Positions 23,210-35,397 of a stretch of 64,000 bases of DNA are shown here, piece after piece. Source of the stretch: Gigaspora margarita (taxonomy: Eukaryota; Glomeromycota; Glomeromycetes; Diversisporales; Gigasporaceae); contig WTPW01001275.1 of NCBI GenBank assembly GCA_009809945.1, positions 79,958 to 143,957 on the forward strand, read 5' to 3'. The position numbers were made by a program, and so were the translations under genes. The notes under the pieces are model-generated. The model was not told the DNA's origin. It did no database searches and saw nothing but the letters and a program-made list of their open reading frames with translations. Positions within the stretch are counted from its first letter, which is position 1; each line of letters starts with the position of its first letter.

Positions 23210-25264
23210 TTTTTTACAATAATGCACTGTTGAAACTCATTAAGTTGAAGATTGTTTTAGTACATTGTGTAAGCAATAAATTAGTATTATATAAAGAGTA
23301 TACTCGCCAAATTACACCATTTTTAAATAGAGCTGCTACAATTACACCTTTCTATTCTATTCCATATTTCAAGTTTCTATTGTTTTACAAATCATTTTCT
23401 AGTTTTTTTTTTAGGGAGGGTTTGGGCGGGATCCTACGAAAGAGCCAGACCAAAGTCAGGCAGCGAAGAAAAAGCACTTATTGTTCCAAAATACTTTATC
23501 AACCTTTATATTTCTTATTCCTAACTAGCCATATATAGTAATTTCATAATCATATAATTGGGATTTGTTCATGTGAAGATCCTCGCGATAATAACCTTAG
23601 CATGACTTTCGTCATGCGTCAGGTTATTTTCATTTGTATTATATGAAATCTGAAACTTGAATCGATCGTTCCGCCTTTGTCAATCCTATCGGATGATTTC
23701 AGGAAATTAATGATTCCGTCGGGTGAAACCGGATAAAAAAGACGAAAAAATAAAAATCAACCTTATGTACTGATCGATGTGAAAATACATTATTTCACTT
23801 TGATTTATCATTAAAATTATTTTTAATTTTGTAAATTTTTAGATGTTAGGGGTTTCAGACCTAAGGTTTGGGTTTCTGATTTCAAATTAAATCAGTGACA
23901 TATTTATTCCAAAATTATTAATCTATAAATCCTATTTATTTTTATTTGCACATTTATATAATAATGAAAAATAATAATGAATTCTTACGACCATAAGTTT
24001 TCTTTCGAAAATCTATCAAAAAAATGGTTGTTTATTTTATCTCGGATAACTCCTAATTCATTTTCTGATTTCAAAATTTAAAATATAAATAGGACTTTTT
24101 GAACTCCCACTTATTTCAAATAAGTTAGCTTTGAAATCCCCTAATATAAAATGATAAGTAACTCTAAAAATCAATGATATTTTTACTTCCCACACGTCAG
24201 ATCCTACAATACCCATTCGATCATTTAAAGTATGACATTATTTCCAAAGAAAAATTATGGAAAAAAATATGGGCATGTAATATAGTACCAATATCCCAAA
24301 GTTTTACTATGGCTTAACAGTTACAAATAGGTACAACATTATCGTTATGAATAAATATTCAGCATGTGTATACATATAATATATATACAATTTTTAAAAA
24401 AAGTGATAGGTTAATTTGAATGAATTAAACAATTTTGGCTTTCACAAAATCTTTTTTTTTTTACACGCTCTTAACTCGTGTATAATAGCCGTAACCAACC
24501 AATTTTTTGTTACGTCCATAATTATCAAGTTTTTTAAAACTTTATACAAAGTTTTAAAGCTTAAAGCCGTAGTGTCCAAGATAAGTAATTCATTATAATT
24601 GTTTTTCTCTATTCAGATTCATACTAACGCTTTAAATTTATCAAAGGTTCATTCACTTTATTTTCTGATATGTTTGCCTTTCTAACACTTAACATCAGCT
24701 TCCTTACAAATATATGATTTTCATGAGGTACAGTACAAGCTTTACTAAAGATCAACAATATTCCCGGCTCTAGAGACTTAGTTCTTATCACCCCTCCAAG
24801 GTTTATTTGAAAAAAAATATTATAAAAGCTTTCTTGCTAACTTCGTAATTTGTAGTTTTCAGATATAAATAAAAAAAAGCTACAAAGAGTACTAAAATTT
24901 GATTGGTGTTTATTTTGAGGGCAGCATTCTGGGGAGATGACGTTACCTAATAATTAACTTAAACGGCCTAAAACTTATTATTATTCGTTCGTTGTCATAT
25001 TTTGAATGAATGTTCTGAATGTGCCTATAGGTAAGAACAAAATGGGTTTAAATGGTCGAAAAAATGTCTTTAAGACCTTGTTCACATGTTTCTAATTTGG
25101 TTAAATAACTTTGTTAAGGTTTGGTCTATTTGGTATAATGACCCACTATTAGATAATTTATCGTCCTAAATACGTAACTGTGATGTTTTTTCTTTTTCAT
25201 TTTTCTTTTTTTTTGTTTTTGTTTTGGATTCTTTTGCGTGTAAAATGATGAATACACAAGATAA
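23210..25264. other. Non-coding region with one end of a diverged inverted repeat pair
   Basis: No gene was recognised. The segment 23672-23745 (GTCGGGTGAAACCGGATAAA region) is a diverged reverse complement of 25725-25793 (CGGTGTCACCCGACGATGTC region). The pair may mark the arms of a larger old element. Confidence 0.4.
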
Positions 25265-25946
25265 AGGCCACGCAAAGTTAATTTTCGTTATGCATAACCT
25301 GCCGACCCAATTTTTCAAAAAAAAAATTTTTTTTTTAAAAAATTCCTATTGTGCCAATTAATGGTGCACCGAGTCACTTCTCATCAAAAATCACGTGTAT
25401 TTTAATAAATCTATAAAATCTTAAGTTTTAAATATTTTAAAAAATGTAACCGATAAAAACTACTGTTTTTCATTAGTATTATCCAAATTATCGGTTAGAA
25501 TTTTTAAAAAAGTTTATAAATTAAAGTTAAAAGTATTTAAAGCTATTACAGTACAGTATTATGCTTTCAAAATTTTGGCTTTTAATATAAAAAATTTTAA
25601 AAAAATTTTTTTATAATTTTTTTATCCAATCAGAATTAGTATATAACGCCTTCTGATTGGCTAAAAAGCTTTTATATATACCCAAATTTGGCGCATTTGA
25701 TGTGAAGCATCATAGCCATTTAATTTTTTTCTCCGGTGTCACCCGACGATGTCATTAATTTTCTGTAATTACCCGATAGATCCGATAAAAAAAATACAAA
25801 ATTTTACTTTGCGTGACCTTAGATGTGAACATGAATTAATTTAGGCCACGCGAAGTAAAAAGAAGAAAGAAAAAACAATCCGACCCGCCAATCAGAATTT
25901 TGAACCACCATGTTATGCAAAACGAAAAATTAACTTTGCGTGGCCT
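25265..25946. mobile_element. Inverted-repeat element, AGGCCACGCAAAGTTAATTT ends (682 bp)
   Basis: The left end AGGCCACGCAAAGTTAATTT is matched by the complement of the right end over about 33 bp with few differences (through TTTCG and TGCATAAC). A second, shorter inverted pair of the same motif (TTTACTTTGCGTGACCT / AGGCCACGCGAAGTAAA) lies inside at 25801-25862. Target duplication is not clear. No coding sequence. Confidence 0.65.
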
Positions 25947-26524
25947 AAAGGTTCGAGGCACATAGCATGGACATGCCTTTTAGGGCATGCCATAAGAGGC
26001 ATGCCTTAACTAAGCACATTTTTAAGAGTATATTTTAAGCCGAGCATGCCTGTGGATGCATTACTATAGAGGCATACATAATTTTTTACCCCGTCTCGAA
26101 CCCTATACAAGATGATCATGATTGAAAAAAAAAGTTGGTTCTAGCTCCTTTAATTGTCGCGGAGGTCTCTAATGGAGTAATAGACCAGATTTGTGTGTTA
26201 TTATTTCCAGTGACGTCATTTATTTATTGACCAATAAAAAACAATAAATCAACCCGGATCAGCCCGAAATAAACAGATAACGGAGGTTTTTGGAACAGCC
26301 TATGGGGCTCCGGACAATGTCATGCATTAACCTAGTAATAATGTAAAGTACAGTACAATTTTCAAATTTATTAAATAAATTAATTTTTTATCAATTTTTT
26401 TATTCTACATAATTCTATTACTAGTGTTTGTTGTATACTATTCAACCCGATTAAATTTTCATGGTTAGAGCCTTGGCCTTGGATTGATAAATATTTGCAT
26501 TAACTATATCGAAATATTTTCAAT

Positions 26525-27705
26525 ATAAGTCGCTTCCATATAATCACTCCCATATAGTAACAAACTCTATATAATCACACCAAATATGATACCATTTTTT
26601 TATACTAAAAACGCCTCTATACAGTCACAATTATATTTTAATCACTATCACATTTTTTAATAATAAAATTTCTTTACAATCACATTTATATATGATCGTA
26701 GATAGTTGCTATATAGAAAAGTTAAAATTTGAATAATTAAATTGACTTTTATGCAATAAGTGAAGTTGTTCGAAGGAATAAAATACACCTACGCTGAAAT
26801 TTTTATGCAAATCGGTTAAATTTTATTATATTGTTTTTATTTTACTTTTCTACGAAGATAGCTAAAAAATTTGAAATTTTTTTTTGTAGAAACGTAAAAT
26901 AAAAAAAACTTATTAATGAAATATCAATCAATTTATATGAAAATTACATAGTAGGTGTAATTTGTTTCCTGAACTTTTCTTATTGCTTAAAATCGATTTC
27001 CTTAGTATTATTTTTCATTTTACGTATCTATGAATATAGCTAAAAATTTGTAATTTTTTTATAGAAACGTAAAATAAAAAACGTATTAATGAAATGTCAA
27101 CCGATTTACATTAAATTTTTAGAATAGATGTATTTACTCTCCTGAATAATTTTTTATAATGCATAAAAATCGATTTGCTTGGGATTATTTTGGTTTTATA
27201 TATAGCAACATCAATTATCATATATAAAAGTTTTTAAAATAAATTTTAAATATAATCATTGATCGTTGCTATATATGAAAGTCAAAAATAATACTAAGCA
27301 AATCGATTTTTATGCAATAAGTAAAGTTGTTCAGAGAACAAAATACATCTACTCTAAAGTCTATGAAAGTCGGTTGTTATTTATTAAGATTGTTTTTTTA
27401 TTATATTTCAACAAAAAAATTACAAATTTTTTAGCTATATTCGTAGGTACGTAAAATGTACTAATAAAAATTCATCGAATTTGTATGAAATTTCATGGTA
27501 GGTATGTTTTGTTCTCCTGCACAACTTTACTTATTACTTAAAAATCGATTTACTTAATATTATTTGACTTTTTATATAAAAACTAACTACGATCATGCAT
27601 AAAATTTTTTTAAAATACCTTTACTAAATCAGTTTTTTTTATCAATTATAATTTGTGCTTATATGGAGGTACTTTTATAAAGTCACCCCTTTTTATAATC
27701 ATCAT
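26525..27705. mobile_element. Fold-back element built of repeated hairpin modules (about 1.2 kb)
   Basis: Ends consist of short repeats of the CTCTATATAATCACA type, in opposite orientation at the right (GGAGGTACTTTTATAAAGTC). The interior holds several copies, in both orientations, of a module reading TATGCAATAAGTAAAGTTGT...AACAAAATACATCTAC, so that several hairpins of a few hundred bases are possible. The same module and end type occur at 49265-50120. The subterminal CTCNNTATA-TCACA pattern resembles pogo/Tigger-like ends. Confidence 0.55.
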
Positions 27706-29289
27706 TTTAGGGTGTGTCCAACTGCGTGATTATTGGGGAAGACGACTGTAGTTTATGCTCACGGTGAGACATTCATCAGATTGGGTAACTTATTTATTTT
27801 ACTTTAATATTTTTTGGGAACGTAATGTTTCACTGCAAAGGCCATTTTTCACTTCGAAAGAACGTTTATATTCACTGTGCAAAATAATCAGAAATAACCA
27901 GTAACCACAAGGACTTTACTTAGAAAACAAAGTATGCCTACCGTTTATTGGACTATATATCACTAAAATAGCAAGTTTTGTAAAAAAAATTTTTTTTTTA
28001 CAGTAACTCACGGTAATTTTAATGTAATCCAAGTATCTTTAACTACATACTGACGGTCACTGATATCAAATAAGTTCTGAAATAGAAATTTTTTACAGCA
28101 GCTAACTGATTAATCACATACTGTAGCTACCGGAACAATGAGTAAGTTTTTGTAAAAGAATTTCACAATAATTCACGATAATAATTGAATGAAAATCGGC
28201 CGCCCAAGTGGACACCTTAACACAAAAAAAAAAATTATAATAATTTTAATGCAAACTAACTTTGACTAATATTATTTGTCGAGTAAATTTGTAACAATTT
28301 TTTATGTAACTCGCGATAGAAATCACAATAATCCCAATACAAACCAATTCATCTTAACCATTCATTGCGATTACTAGAATAACGAGGAAGTTCTGAACAG
28401 AATTTTAATTTATATGATTAAAAATACTATCACCTATTGCACTAATTATTTTTTATGATCAAAAAGACTTGGAGAATGGTTTTGGTTAAGCGCATGTAAT
28501 ACCTCTACAATCAGTATTTAAATGTTGACGAAACTTGCAGCACTTATCGAAGCATTATAACAGTCTCAATTTTTCTCACTGCCACAAGGTAGTCACTACA
28601 AGCTAATGCTGTTTCTCGCTTACTCTATTGCTACGAGTACCTGGCGCAGTCTAATGGTTAATTTTCTCAGGAACATATTATCATTTTAATTTGAATTATT
28701 CACAATGCAATCTGAGGACTTTAATTGAATTTATTTCCGAAACCTTTGTTAACCGGCATTCTTCCAGCTGCATGATTAGTCATAGCTATACATGCAATCG
28801 AGGCATTTAAAACAATTTATATAGCCTCTTTGTGCCTTTTTATTTGTGCCCATCTATTTAATTCGATAGATCAAATAATCTTATTTGAATTGATATACTT
28901 AATAACAGATAACACTTGAACTTGTGTACGAATATTACGATTATTTTTTGAAAATTGTGTTCAAAATATGTATTTAAATTTTAGCCTTATCAAAGGTAAA
29001 AAAAAAAAAACGAAGTTTTTCAAAAATCGGCAATAACTTAACAGTACTTTCGTTATTTGATCGAATCAAAATTTCTAAGCTAATTTCGTCCAATCCAAAA
29101 ACGGTTTTCCTTCGTCCAATAGGAAAATTAGTTAATTCAAAAAGGTATAAAAAATTATTTCAGGGTGCAATTTCTTTTTAAGTAAAATACGGATCAGAGG
29201 TGACACAAAAACCTAACATCAAATCAAAATGCATCCAATCAGAAAATTCCGAAAAACAGACAAAAAACAAAATCTTAATGTCGTTAAAA
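27706..29289. other. Non-coding region with degenerate repeats
   Basis: About 27990-28420 contains words such as TCACAATAATCCCAATACAA and ACAGAATTTT that look like the reverse complement of the repeat family at 35398-36780. No gene was seen. Confidence 0.35.
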
Positions 29290-29590
29290 CAGCCTCCCGA
29301 ATAATTGATTGTGGGGTAATTAATTGCAATTTTTGACGAGTCAATTAATTGCAATTTTAGGTGTGATGAATTATTTGCGTGACAAATAAGGATTCACTAA
29401 TATAATTAATTAGTGATTCTTATTTGTTACATACCATGATTCATCACACCCATGCGTCAAAAGCCAATTAATTGCAATTAATTTCAATTATTCGCGGTTT
29501 ACAATTGTTTTATCACGATAGTAGCTGACTTTAATTGTAGTATAATTTAATCGCAATCAATTATTTGGCAATCAATTATTGGCACCTCTG
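29290..29590. mobile_element. hAT-like MITE downstream of the kinase gene (301 bp)
   Basis: Flanked by identical 9-bp direct repeats TCGTTAAAA (29281-29289, 29591-29599). The terminal repeats share CAG at the tip and AATAATTGATTG from about base 11 inward. An internal hairpin (GGTGTGATGAATTA...CATGATTCATCACACC) lies at about 29360-29450. The duplication length (8 if one A is assigned to the element) and CAG tip suggest hAT. Confidence 0.75.
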
Positions 29591-29921
29591 TCGTTAAAAT
29601 AAAATAAATAAAAAGTAATCAAATAATCAAATCTACATATTTATCATGAGCGTCAAAACCGCCCTACATGATCATGTTTTAGTTTTATTGAATAATTTTT
29701 TAAAATTTTCTTAATCTAACAAGCAGAATTACATAGAGTTGTATAAATCTTATTCATATTGCTTAGAATTTTCAAATTTTGCCATCTTATATATTTTGCC
29801 AATTTGTTTATACGAATAGAAATCATAAACACAAACGAAAGATTTTCCAAATCGATGCAATGGTCGAATAAAGAATAAAATCTAATGACAATATCTTCGA
29901 ATCCAGGACGATTTTAATTTA

Positions 29922-32450
29922 TTATTTCGTGATAATCTCGATAATTTCTTGACTATTTATAAAATTTGATACTTGTTCAAAATGTTTTTGCGCAATAGTT
30001 AACGGCATAGCGATATTGTTCTCTTCTATAAATTCATTCATATCATTCTTAATCCACTCTTCAATTATGCTCATTATATCCGCAACGGAGGGTCGTTTTT
30101 GCTGATCAGCATTCATACATTGTATGGCCAGTGTGGTATAGCAATCGGGAGTTCCTTTAGCGAATTTTGGACGTAAACCATCACATATTCGTATTGCAAG
30201 GTTTACATCATAAGGATAATTATCAAAAGGTCTTCCGTTAGAGATTTCTGACATGATAACACCAAAACTATAAATGTCTGCAGATTGTGTAAATTTTTGT
30301 CCCATTAAAACTTCTGGTGCAACATACGGTATTATTCCATATGCTTTATCATTTAAATCATTATCATACAGCAATTTACAGTGCTCTAAATCAGAAATAT
30401 ATGCTTGTATATTGTTATTATTTCGTGAAAGCAGAATATTATCAGTATGGAGGTCCGCATGGATCATGTTTGCATTATGAATCTCCAATAAATCCTCTGC
30501 AATATTTTTTAGAATTTTCAGTTTGATTACCCAAGTAATATCATTAAACATTGTCTTTAAAATGTTGCGAAGAGTTCCATAGTTCATAAACTGATAAATC
30601 ATCATGTATTCATTTTCTTCATTTTTTGTTATTCCATAAACCTTAATTCGGCTTTTTATGTACAAGTAGTTGTTATACTCGTTCAGAATATTTTTAGATT
30701 TTTTTATTGCTACAATAAACGGTCCGTCCAACCAAGTCGCAGAAAAGACAATTCCAGCTGCTCCTTCACCGATTTTTTTAAAACATCTCACGCGATTAAA
30801 TGGAATCCACTTAGAACAAGTTGACCATTTAAGTTTTCTGCCTTTTGTTAATATTTTTTGTATAGTGTGTACGATATGTTGCAAATGATGAATGTCAGTG
30901 CGATCGCAACTGGTAAATTGCTCGATGAAATAAATGTTTAATTTGATAAGCTTTGTTCTAATGTAATGTGTTGTTTTGATATTTTTCAGAAAACTAATCA
31001 TAATTGAGTTGTTGGTCTGGGATAGTAGATACAATATTTGAGCTATGGTTGAGACGTTCCCATCAAAAAAATTGTGTACATCAGTAAATAAGATTGAGAT
31101 GCTGGTAGCTACAGTATCAGCTACGTCTATAGGAAAATCTTCGACTGTATTATTAACTACGTTAGGTACATCGTTAACAGTATGAGATACGTCTGCAGGC
31201 AAATCTTTGACTGTATTATTAACTACGTTAGATACATCATTAACAGTATCGGATACGTCCGTGGACAAATCTTTGACTGTATTATCACCTACGTTAGGTG
31301 CATCGTTTACAGTATAAGATGCGTCTGTTAGAACATTGTTAACAGTATCAGATACTTTAACTGTATTATTAACAGTATCAGATACGTCTGTGGGCAAATT
31401 TTTAACTGCATTATTAACTACATTAGGTACATCGTTAACAGTATGAGATATGTCGGCGGGCTCGTCGATAACAATATTAGTAAAATTATTGGTATCAGGT
31501 ACATTAGGAACATTAGATACTTGATCAACGTCTTTAACTACATTATTGACTACACTTTTAGGATCTTTCTTATCATCAACTTTATTAGATACTTGACTTT
31601 TTGGAGCTTTAGTAAAATCATTAACCGTGCTACAGAGTTTGACATCGACAGTTTTATTGGTCTTGCCATTATCGATTTTGACACTACCTATTTTGACATT
31701 AATTTTGCCATTAGCGGTATTATCGGGTTTAATATTATCTGTTTTGACAACGTTATCGGTGATGGTTTTGACAACATTGTCTATTTTGACAACGTTATCG
31801 ATGGCGGTTTTGATATTATCTGTTTTGACAACGTTATCAGTGGTGGTTTTGACAATATTATCTGCTTTGACAACGTTATCAATGGTGGCTTTGACAACAT
31901 TATCAACTTTGTTATCAATATCAATGTTGTTACCATTATCGACTTTGTTATCAATATCATTGTTGTTACCATTATCGACTTTGTCATCATTATCAACATT
32001 GTTGCCATTACCAGCTTTACTGTTATCATCAGATTTATTGCTATTATCAGCCTTGCTGTTATTATCGGTCTTACGACTATCATTGGTCTCTCTGCTATTA
32101 TTGGTCTTATTGTTATTATCAGCTTTATCGTCGTTATCACCTTTATTGCCGTTATCAGCTTTATTGCTGTTATCACCTTTATTGCTGTTATTACATTTAT
32201 TGCTGTTATCAACTTTATCGTTGTTATCAACTTTATCGCTGTTATCCGCTTTATTGCTATTATCATCAGCTTTATTGCTATTATAATCAGCTTTATTGCT
32301 ATTATCATCAGCTTTATTGTTATTATCAGCTTTATCGCTATTATTGATATTATCCACTTTGTCAGCTTTGTCAACTGAATTGGTAACTTTGTTACTTACA
32401 TTGCTAATTACATTTGTTGGATTTTTGGATGAACCCGTCAAATTCACCAT
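29922..32450 (-). CDS. TKL-type protein kinase with long Asn/Asp/Lys/Val repeat N-terminus (842 aa)
   Basis: One uninterrupted frame of 842 codons. Residues about 20-255 are degenerate repeats of the NSNKADN and DNVVK(A/T)DN kind; residues 333-447 are 20-25-residue repeats of TVNDVPNVVNNTVKDLP; about 451-550 is predicted helical, without a named domain. The kinase domain spans about 557-800: glycine loop GEGAAGIVF (561-569), VAIKK lysine 583, helix-C Glu 591 (LNEY), HADLHTDN with catalytic Asp 666 and Asn 671, DLE (687-689) in place of DFG, YVAPE (709-713), DIYSFG (725-730) and the RP arginine 786. HRD arginine and DFG glycine are therefore replaced, but the lysine, both aspartates and asparagine remain, so activity is possible. 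It resembles the large Glomeromycotina family of signalling kinases; substrate unknown. No signal peptide or membrane segment. The start is the first ATG. Confidence 0.93.
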   Translation of the reverse strand: MVNLTGSSKNPTNVISNVSNKVTNSVDKADKVDNINNSDKADNNNKADDNSNKADYNSNKADDNSNKADNSDKVDNNDKVDNSNKCNNSNKGDNSNKADNGNKGDNDDKADNNNKTNNSRETNDSRKTDNNSKADNSNKSDDNSKAGNGNNVDNDDKVDNGNNNDIDNKVDNGNNIDIDNKVDNVVKATIDNVVKADNIVKTTTDNVVKTDNIKTAIDNVVKIDNVVKTITDNVVKTDNIKPDNTANGKINVKIGSVKIDNGKTNKTVDVKLCSTVNDFTKAPKSQVSNKVDDKKDPKSVVNNVVKDVDQVSNVPNVPDTNNFTNIVIDEPADISHTVNDVPNVVNNAVKNLPTDVSDTVNNTVKVSDTVNNVLTDASYTVNDAPNVGDNTVKDLSTDVSDTVNDVSNVVNNTVKDLPADVSHTVNDVPNVVNNTVEDFPIDVADTVATSISILFTDVHNFFDGNVSTIAQILYLLSQTNNSIMISFLKNIKTTHYIRTKLIKLNIYFIEQFTSCDRTDIHHLQHIVHTIQKILTKGRKLKWSTCSKWIPFNRVRCFKKIGEGAAGIVFSATWLDGPFIVAIKKSKNILNEYNNYLYIKSRIKVYGITKNEENEYMMIYQFMNYGTLRNILKTMFNDITWVIKLKILKNIAEDLLEIHNANMIHADLHTDNILLSRNNNNIQAYISDLEHCKLLYDNDLNDKAYGIIPYVAPEVLMGQKFTQSADIYSFGVIMSEISNGRPFDNYPYDVNLAIRICDGLRPKFAKGTPDCYTTLAIQCMNADQQKRPSVADIMSIIEEWIKNDMNEFIEENNIAMPLTIAQKHFEQVSNFINSQEIIEIITK
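31110..32393 (-). repeat. Coding tandem repeats in the kinase N-terminus
   Basis: Two blocks: 31686-32393 with short units (on the plus strand TTATTGCTATTATCAGCTTT types) and 31110-31454 with longer units (ACATCGTTAACAGTATGAGA types). All unit lengths are multiples of three, so repeat-number changes would keep the kinase in frame. The repeats also produce long open frames on the opposite strand, which are not genes. Confidence 0.85.
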
Positions 32451-34507
32451 TAAGTGATAATTGGCTATGTTGAAATAAATTGTAAAATCTGTTATATAAG
32501 AAAGATTTTACAGAATCATCAAAAATATACAACTTTAATGCAATTTATATAGCTATTTTATATTAATTATATCTTTACATTTAATATAAGTTATTGTATA
32601 GGTAATAAAAAAAAATCTGCACAAGATATTGAACTGCGCCGCGCAACGGCATGATCTAAGCCAATCAACCCCGTCGTTCATACTTTTATTACTGCAAATA
32701 ATATTATCGTATTGCAGTTATTGATGATTATACTTCTTTAACGTAGAAATAAGCGTATTACTAACATATATTAAATGTAAAACTATAGTTACTACAAAGT
32801 AACTATATAATTAATAACAAGCAGCATAAAGTTACATGTTTGTATGGAAAAGGCAAGAATTAAACGATGCCAGCAGGAAAGTGATATCATCAGAACCTCA
32901 AAGATGTTATGAAATAATATTCATATGAACGAATAGGTGTCAATCTTATAAACGGAATACAACTAAATTTGTGTGACGCCATTATCCATTTTAAAATTTA
33001 TCTGGTCCTTGTTTTGTTTCAAGTAATGTTTGTTTTTATTTACAAAAAATAATTCATGAAATTACACAAGCTGATATATAAATTTGTTATATAAATGGGT
33101 TTGCACCAGTAATGCCATTAGATAAATTACGCATTTTTTTTGCTATGACTAAGCTATGTTTTGCATGATACTTGGATGTCCAATCATTGAATCCTAAACA
33201 TTCTATGTCTAATAAAACTATTGGGCCATTGCACATGACAACATTGCATATGCATGCTTTTATTTTTTTGAGAAATCGTGCGAATGCTGCTACTTTCCAA
33301 ACTGTCGGCTATATCGATATGTATAGTATATCTTTATCTTGTCATACTAAATTGAATTTATACCAAACCAGTTTGCTGGTAAAATTGATGATGCTACCAG
33401 GGTAATAAAAAGTTACCATTAAACCAAACTTACCGATGTGCATCAGATTAAATTATGTCGATCTGTCTATTATTAAAATTTGACACGTTACACATAGTAT
33501 CAGGACTAGCGATGTAAACCAAGTCCGATAGTTTGTGATTTGTAGTTTTTACTAGATTCGACAATTGTGTCGTAACTGTGCGATAACCCAAATTTATTTA
33601 TTGCTGGCTAGAGCGCGAATCATAAGGCAAATAAATTGTTATTGTCTAGTGATGTAGGAGAATTATTTCTGCAATTGTGAAAATAATTCCCCTGTCACAT
33701 GCTTCACATTTAATGATGCCTAGCGAGTGGCAAAACCATCGCCATTAGCGAATAACGAAACCATTTCGCCAAGTGACTTCCAATTGACGAATTGAAGAAA
33801 CCTATGACTATTGGCGAAACATATGACGATTGTCGAAACCTATGACGAAACCTGACGTATAAATATTCAAGTTAATTTCCATATTTGGAATATACAAGCA
33901 CTCTATTTTAAAACCGTGCACAAAATTGTGTTTTAGAAACTAAAAATTGTTTCAAGAATTAAAACCTGCAAAAAAGGCGATAATCCACTATTAGTAACAA
34001 TGAGGTTACATAACAATATACTTTTTAAAATATGTTTGGTATGTACCTTATTGCGGTATTTGTTTAGTACGTATAGTTAGTGATACAAAAATATATATGT
34101 AAATGTGGCATAATAATAAATAGCGATAGACTCTTAATTAATGATGGGAAATGCGCATGAATGCGCATTAATGCGCACGTTGTGATGGTGTAAAGTCACG
34201 CTGATTTTTCTTTTTCTATTATTATTCTATCCGATTGTCATTTTTAGACATCTATTTTTAGTCAAAATGTATATTTAGTAAGAATTGACATATCACCCCC
34301 GAATTTTACTGCGGAAATTGGTAATACGAATTCCTGGAATTCCCGGAATTACTGGTAATGGGGAAAACTTGGGATTCGAAGGATTCGAGGAATGATGGGA
34401 ATTACGAAAATTCAAAGAATAGTTGGAATAGCTAGACTTCCTAGAATTCCGTTATACGTAAAAATAATTATATAAAGGAGGAATTTTCATCCTGTAATAA
34501 AGATAAC
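32451..34507. other. Region upstream of the kinase gene, no gene seen
   Basis: This should hold the kinase promoter, but no clear TATA box was identified. A short imperfect repeat of GAAACCTATGACGA words lies at about 33728-33860. At 34150-34180 there is a run of ATGCGCAT-type palindromes. Confidence 0.4.
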
Positions 34508-34625
34508 TCACTTCGAGTTCAAAAAACCAAAAACTCACTTCGAGTTTAAAAAACCAAAATCTCACTTCGAATTCAAAAAACCAAAAACTCACTTCGGGTT
34601 CGAAAACTAAGAACTCACTTGAATA
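34508..34625. repeat. About 28-bp tandem repeat (ACTCACTTCGAGTTCAAAAA)
   Basis: Four to five units, each beginning ACTCACTTCG and ending in CAAAAAACCAAA. The last is shorter. Confidence 0.85.
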
Positions 34626-35397
34626 ACTCAGTTAGAGTTCAATGTTGTGGAGTCATAACCTTCGAAATTAGAGTAGAAGTGTTTGCTCTAGTGATTATCC
34701 CGATAAATAATTGAATCAATTGTTATTATTAATAAACCGATAACCTCCCGATACGTGAAATCGTATTAAAGTCCAAATCCCATGATCACGTGACATCGTG
34801 AACGAAGGTCACAATTGAAATCGAATATTCCAACCCCGCCGCAATAAGAAGAAAGAGAAGTCTTCAAGACACAACGAACCTTGAGACCCGGACCAAATCT
34901 TCCACGCCTCTTTCTGCCTGCCAATTCAAGGTATAGGAGTCTTGAACGGTTATTAGATAGTATTTTAGTTAGTTGGATTAGTCAGCTGTATTAGTTCACA
35001 CCTTTTCAACGTTATATAAATGCGCATGATATCGATGATATAATTTTTGGAATTTATATTTTCCCTTCGGAATAGAGTTAACACCTCTATCCGGATTTAT
35101 ATATCCGGTGTTCTATTATAATAATCTGCGCCACAAAAATCACGGGCTATTACCTCAGACTTATGATCATCATTTTCCCTTACATAATGATACTTCCGAT
35201 TGTCCTACCTTACTAATTTTATCCTTCATCCTTTTCCTATTTTGTTTATCTATTCTTACCCTACATTATTACCATATATAGACCTTTTCTTATTACTATC
35301 TATAGTTGTTCCGATTTCCATATATGTACTTCTATAGATACTAGTGCGACGGGTGGCGCGAATGCGCCACCCATCTTATTTAGTTTTCTTTTGATAT
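34626..35397. other. GC-richer non-coding segment
   Basis: Less AT-rich than its flanks, with a TATATAAATG box near 35014 and a strong palindrome GGTGGCGCGAATGCGCCACC near 35352. It may be part of an old LTR or DNA element, but boundaries and target duplications could not be established. Confidence 0.35.

Noticed and set aside
21943-23233. Phe/Ser/Leu-rich and Lys/Glu-rich open frames in and across the CT tract
   Set aside because: They result from the polypyrimidine composition and extend through N bases.
23230-23538. 102-codon plus-strand frame directly after the gap
   Set aside because: It starts at the gap edge, crosses a T-rich tract and a G-rich patch, and shows no domain.
31443-32378. 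Long plus-strand and minus-strand alternative frames (up to 311 codons) over the kinase N-terminus
   Set aside because: They are by-products of coding repeats with periods divisible by three, composed only of Ile/Leu/Ser/Thr runs, and lie opposite a frame that continues into a full kinase domain.
34187-35135. Possible LTR with TGT...ACA ends and a TATA box
   Set aside because: No target duplication, no primer-binding site and no second copy in the window.
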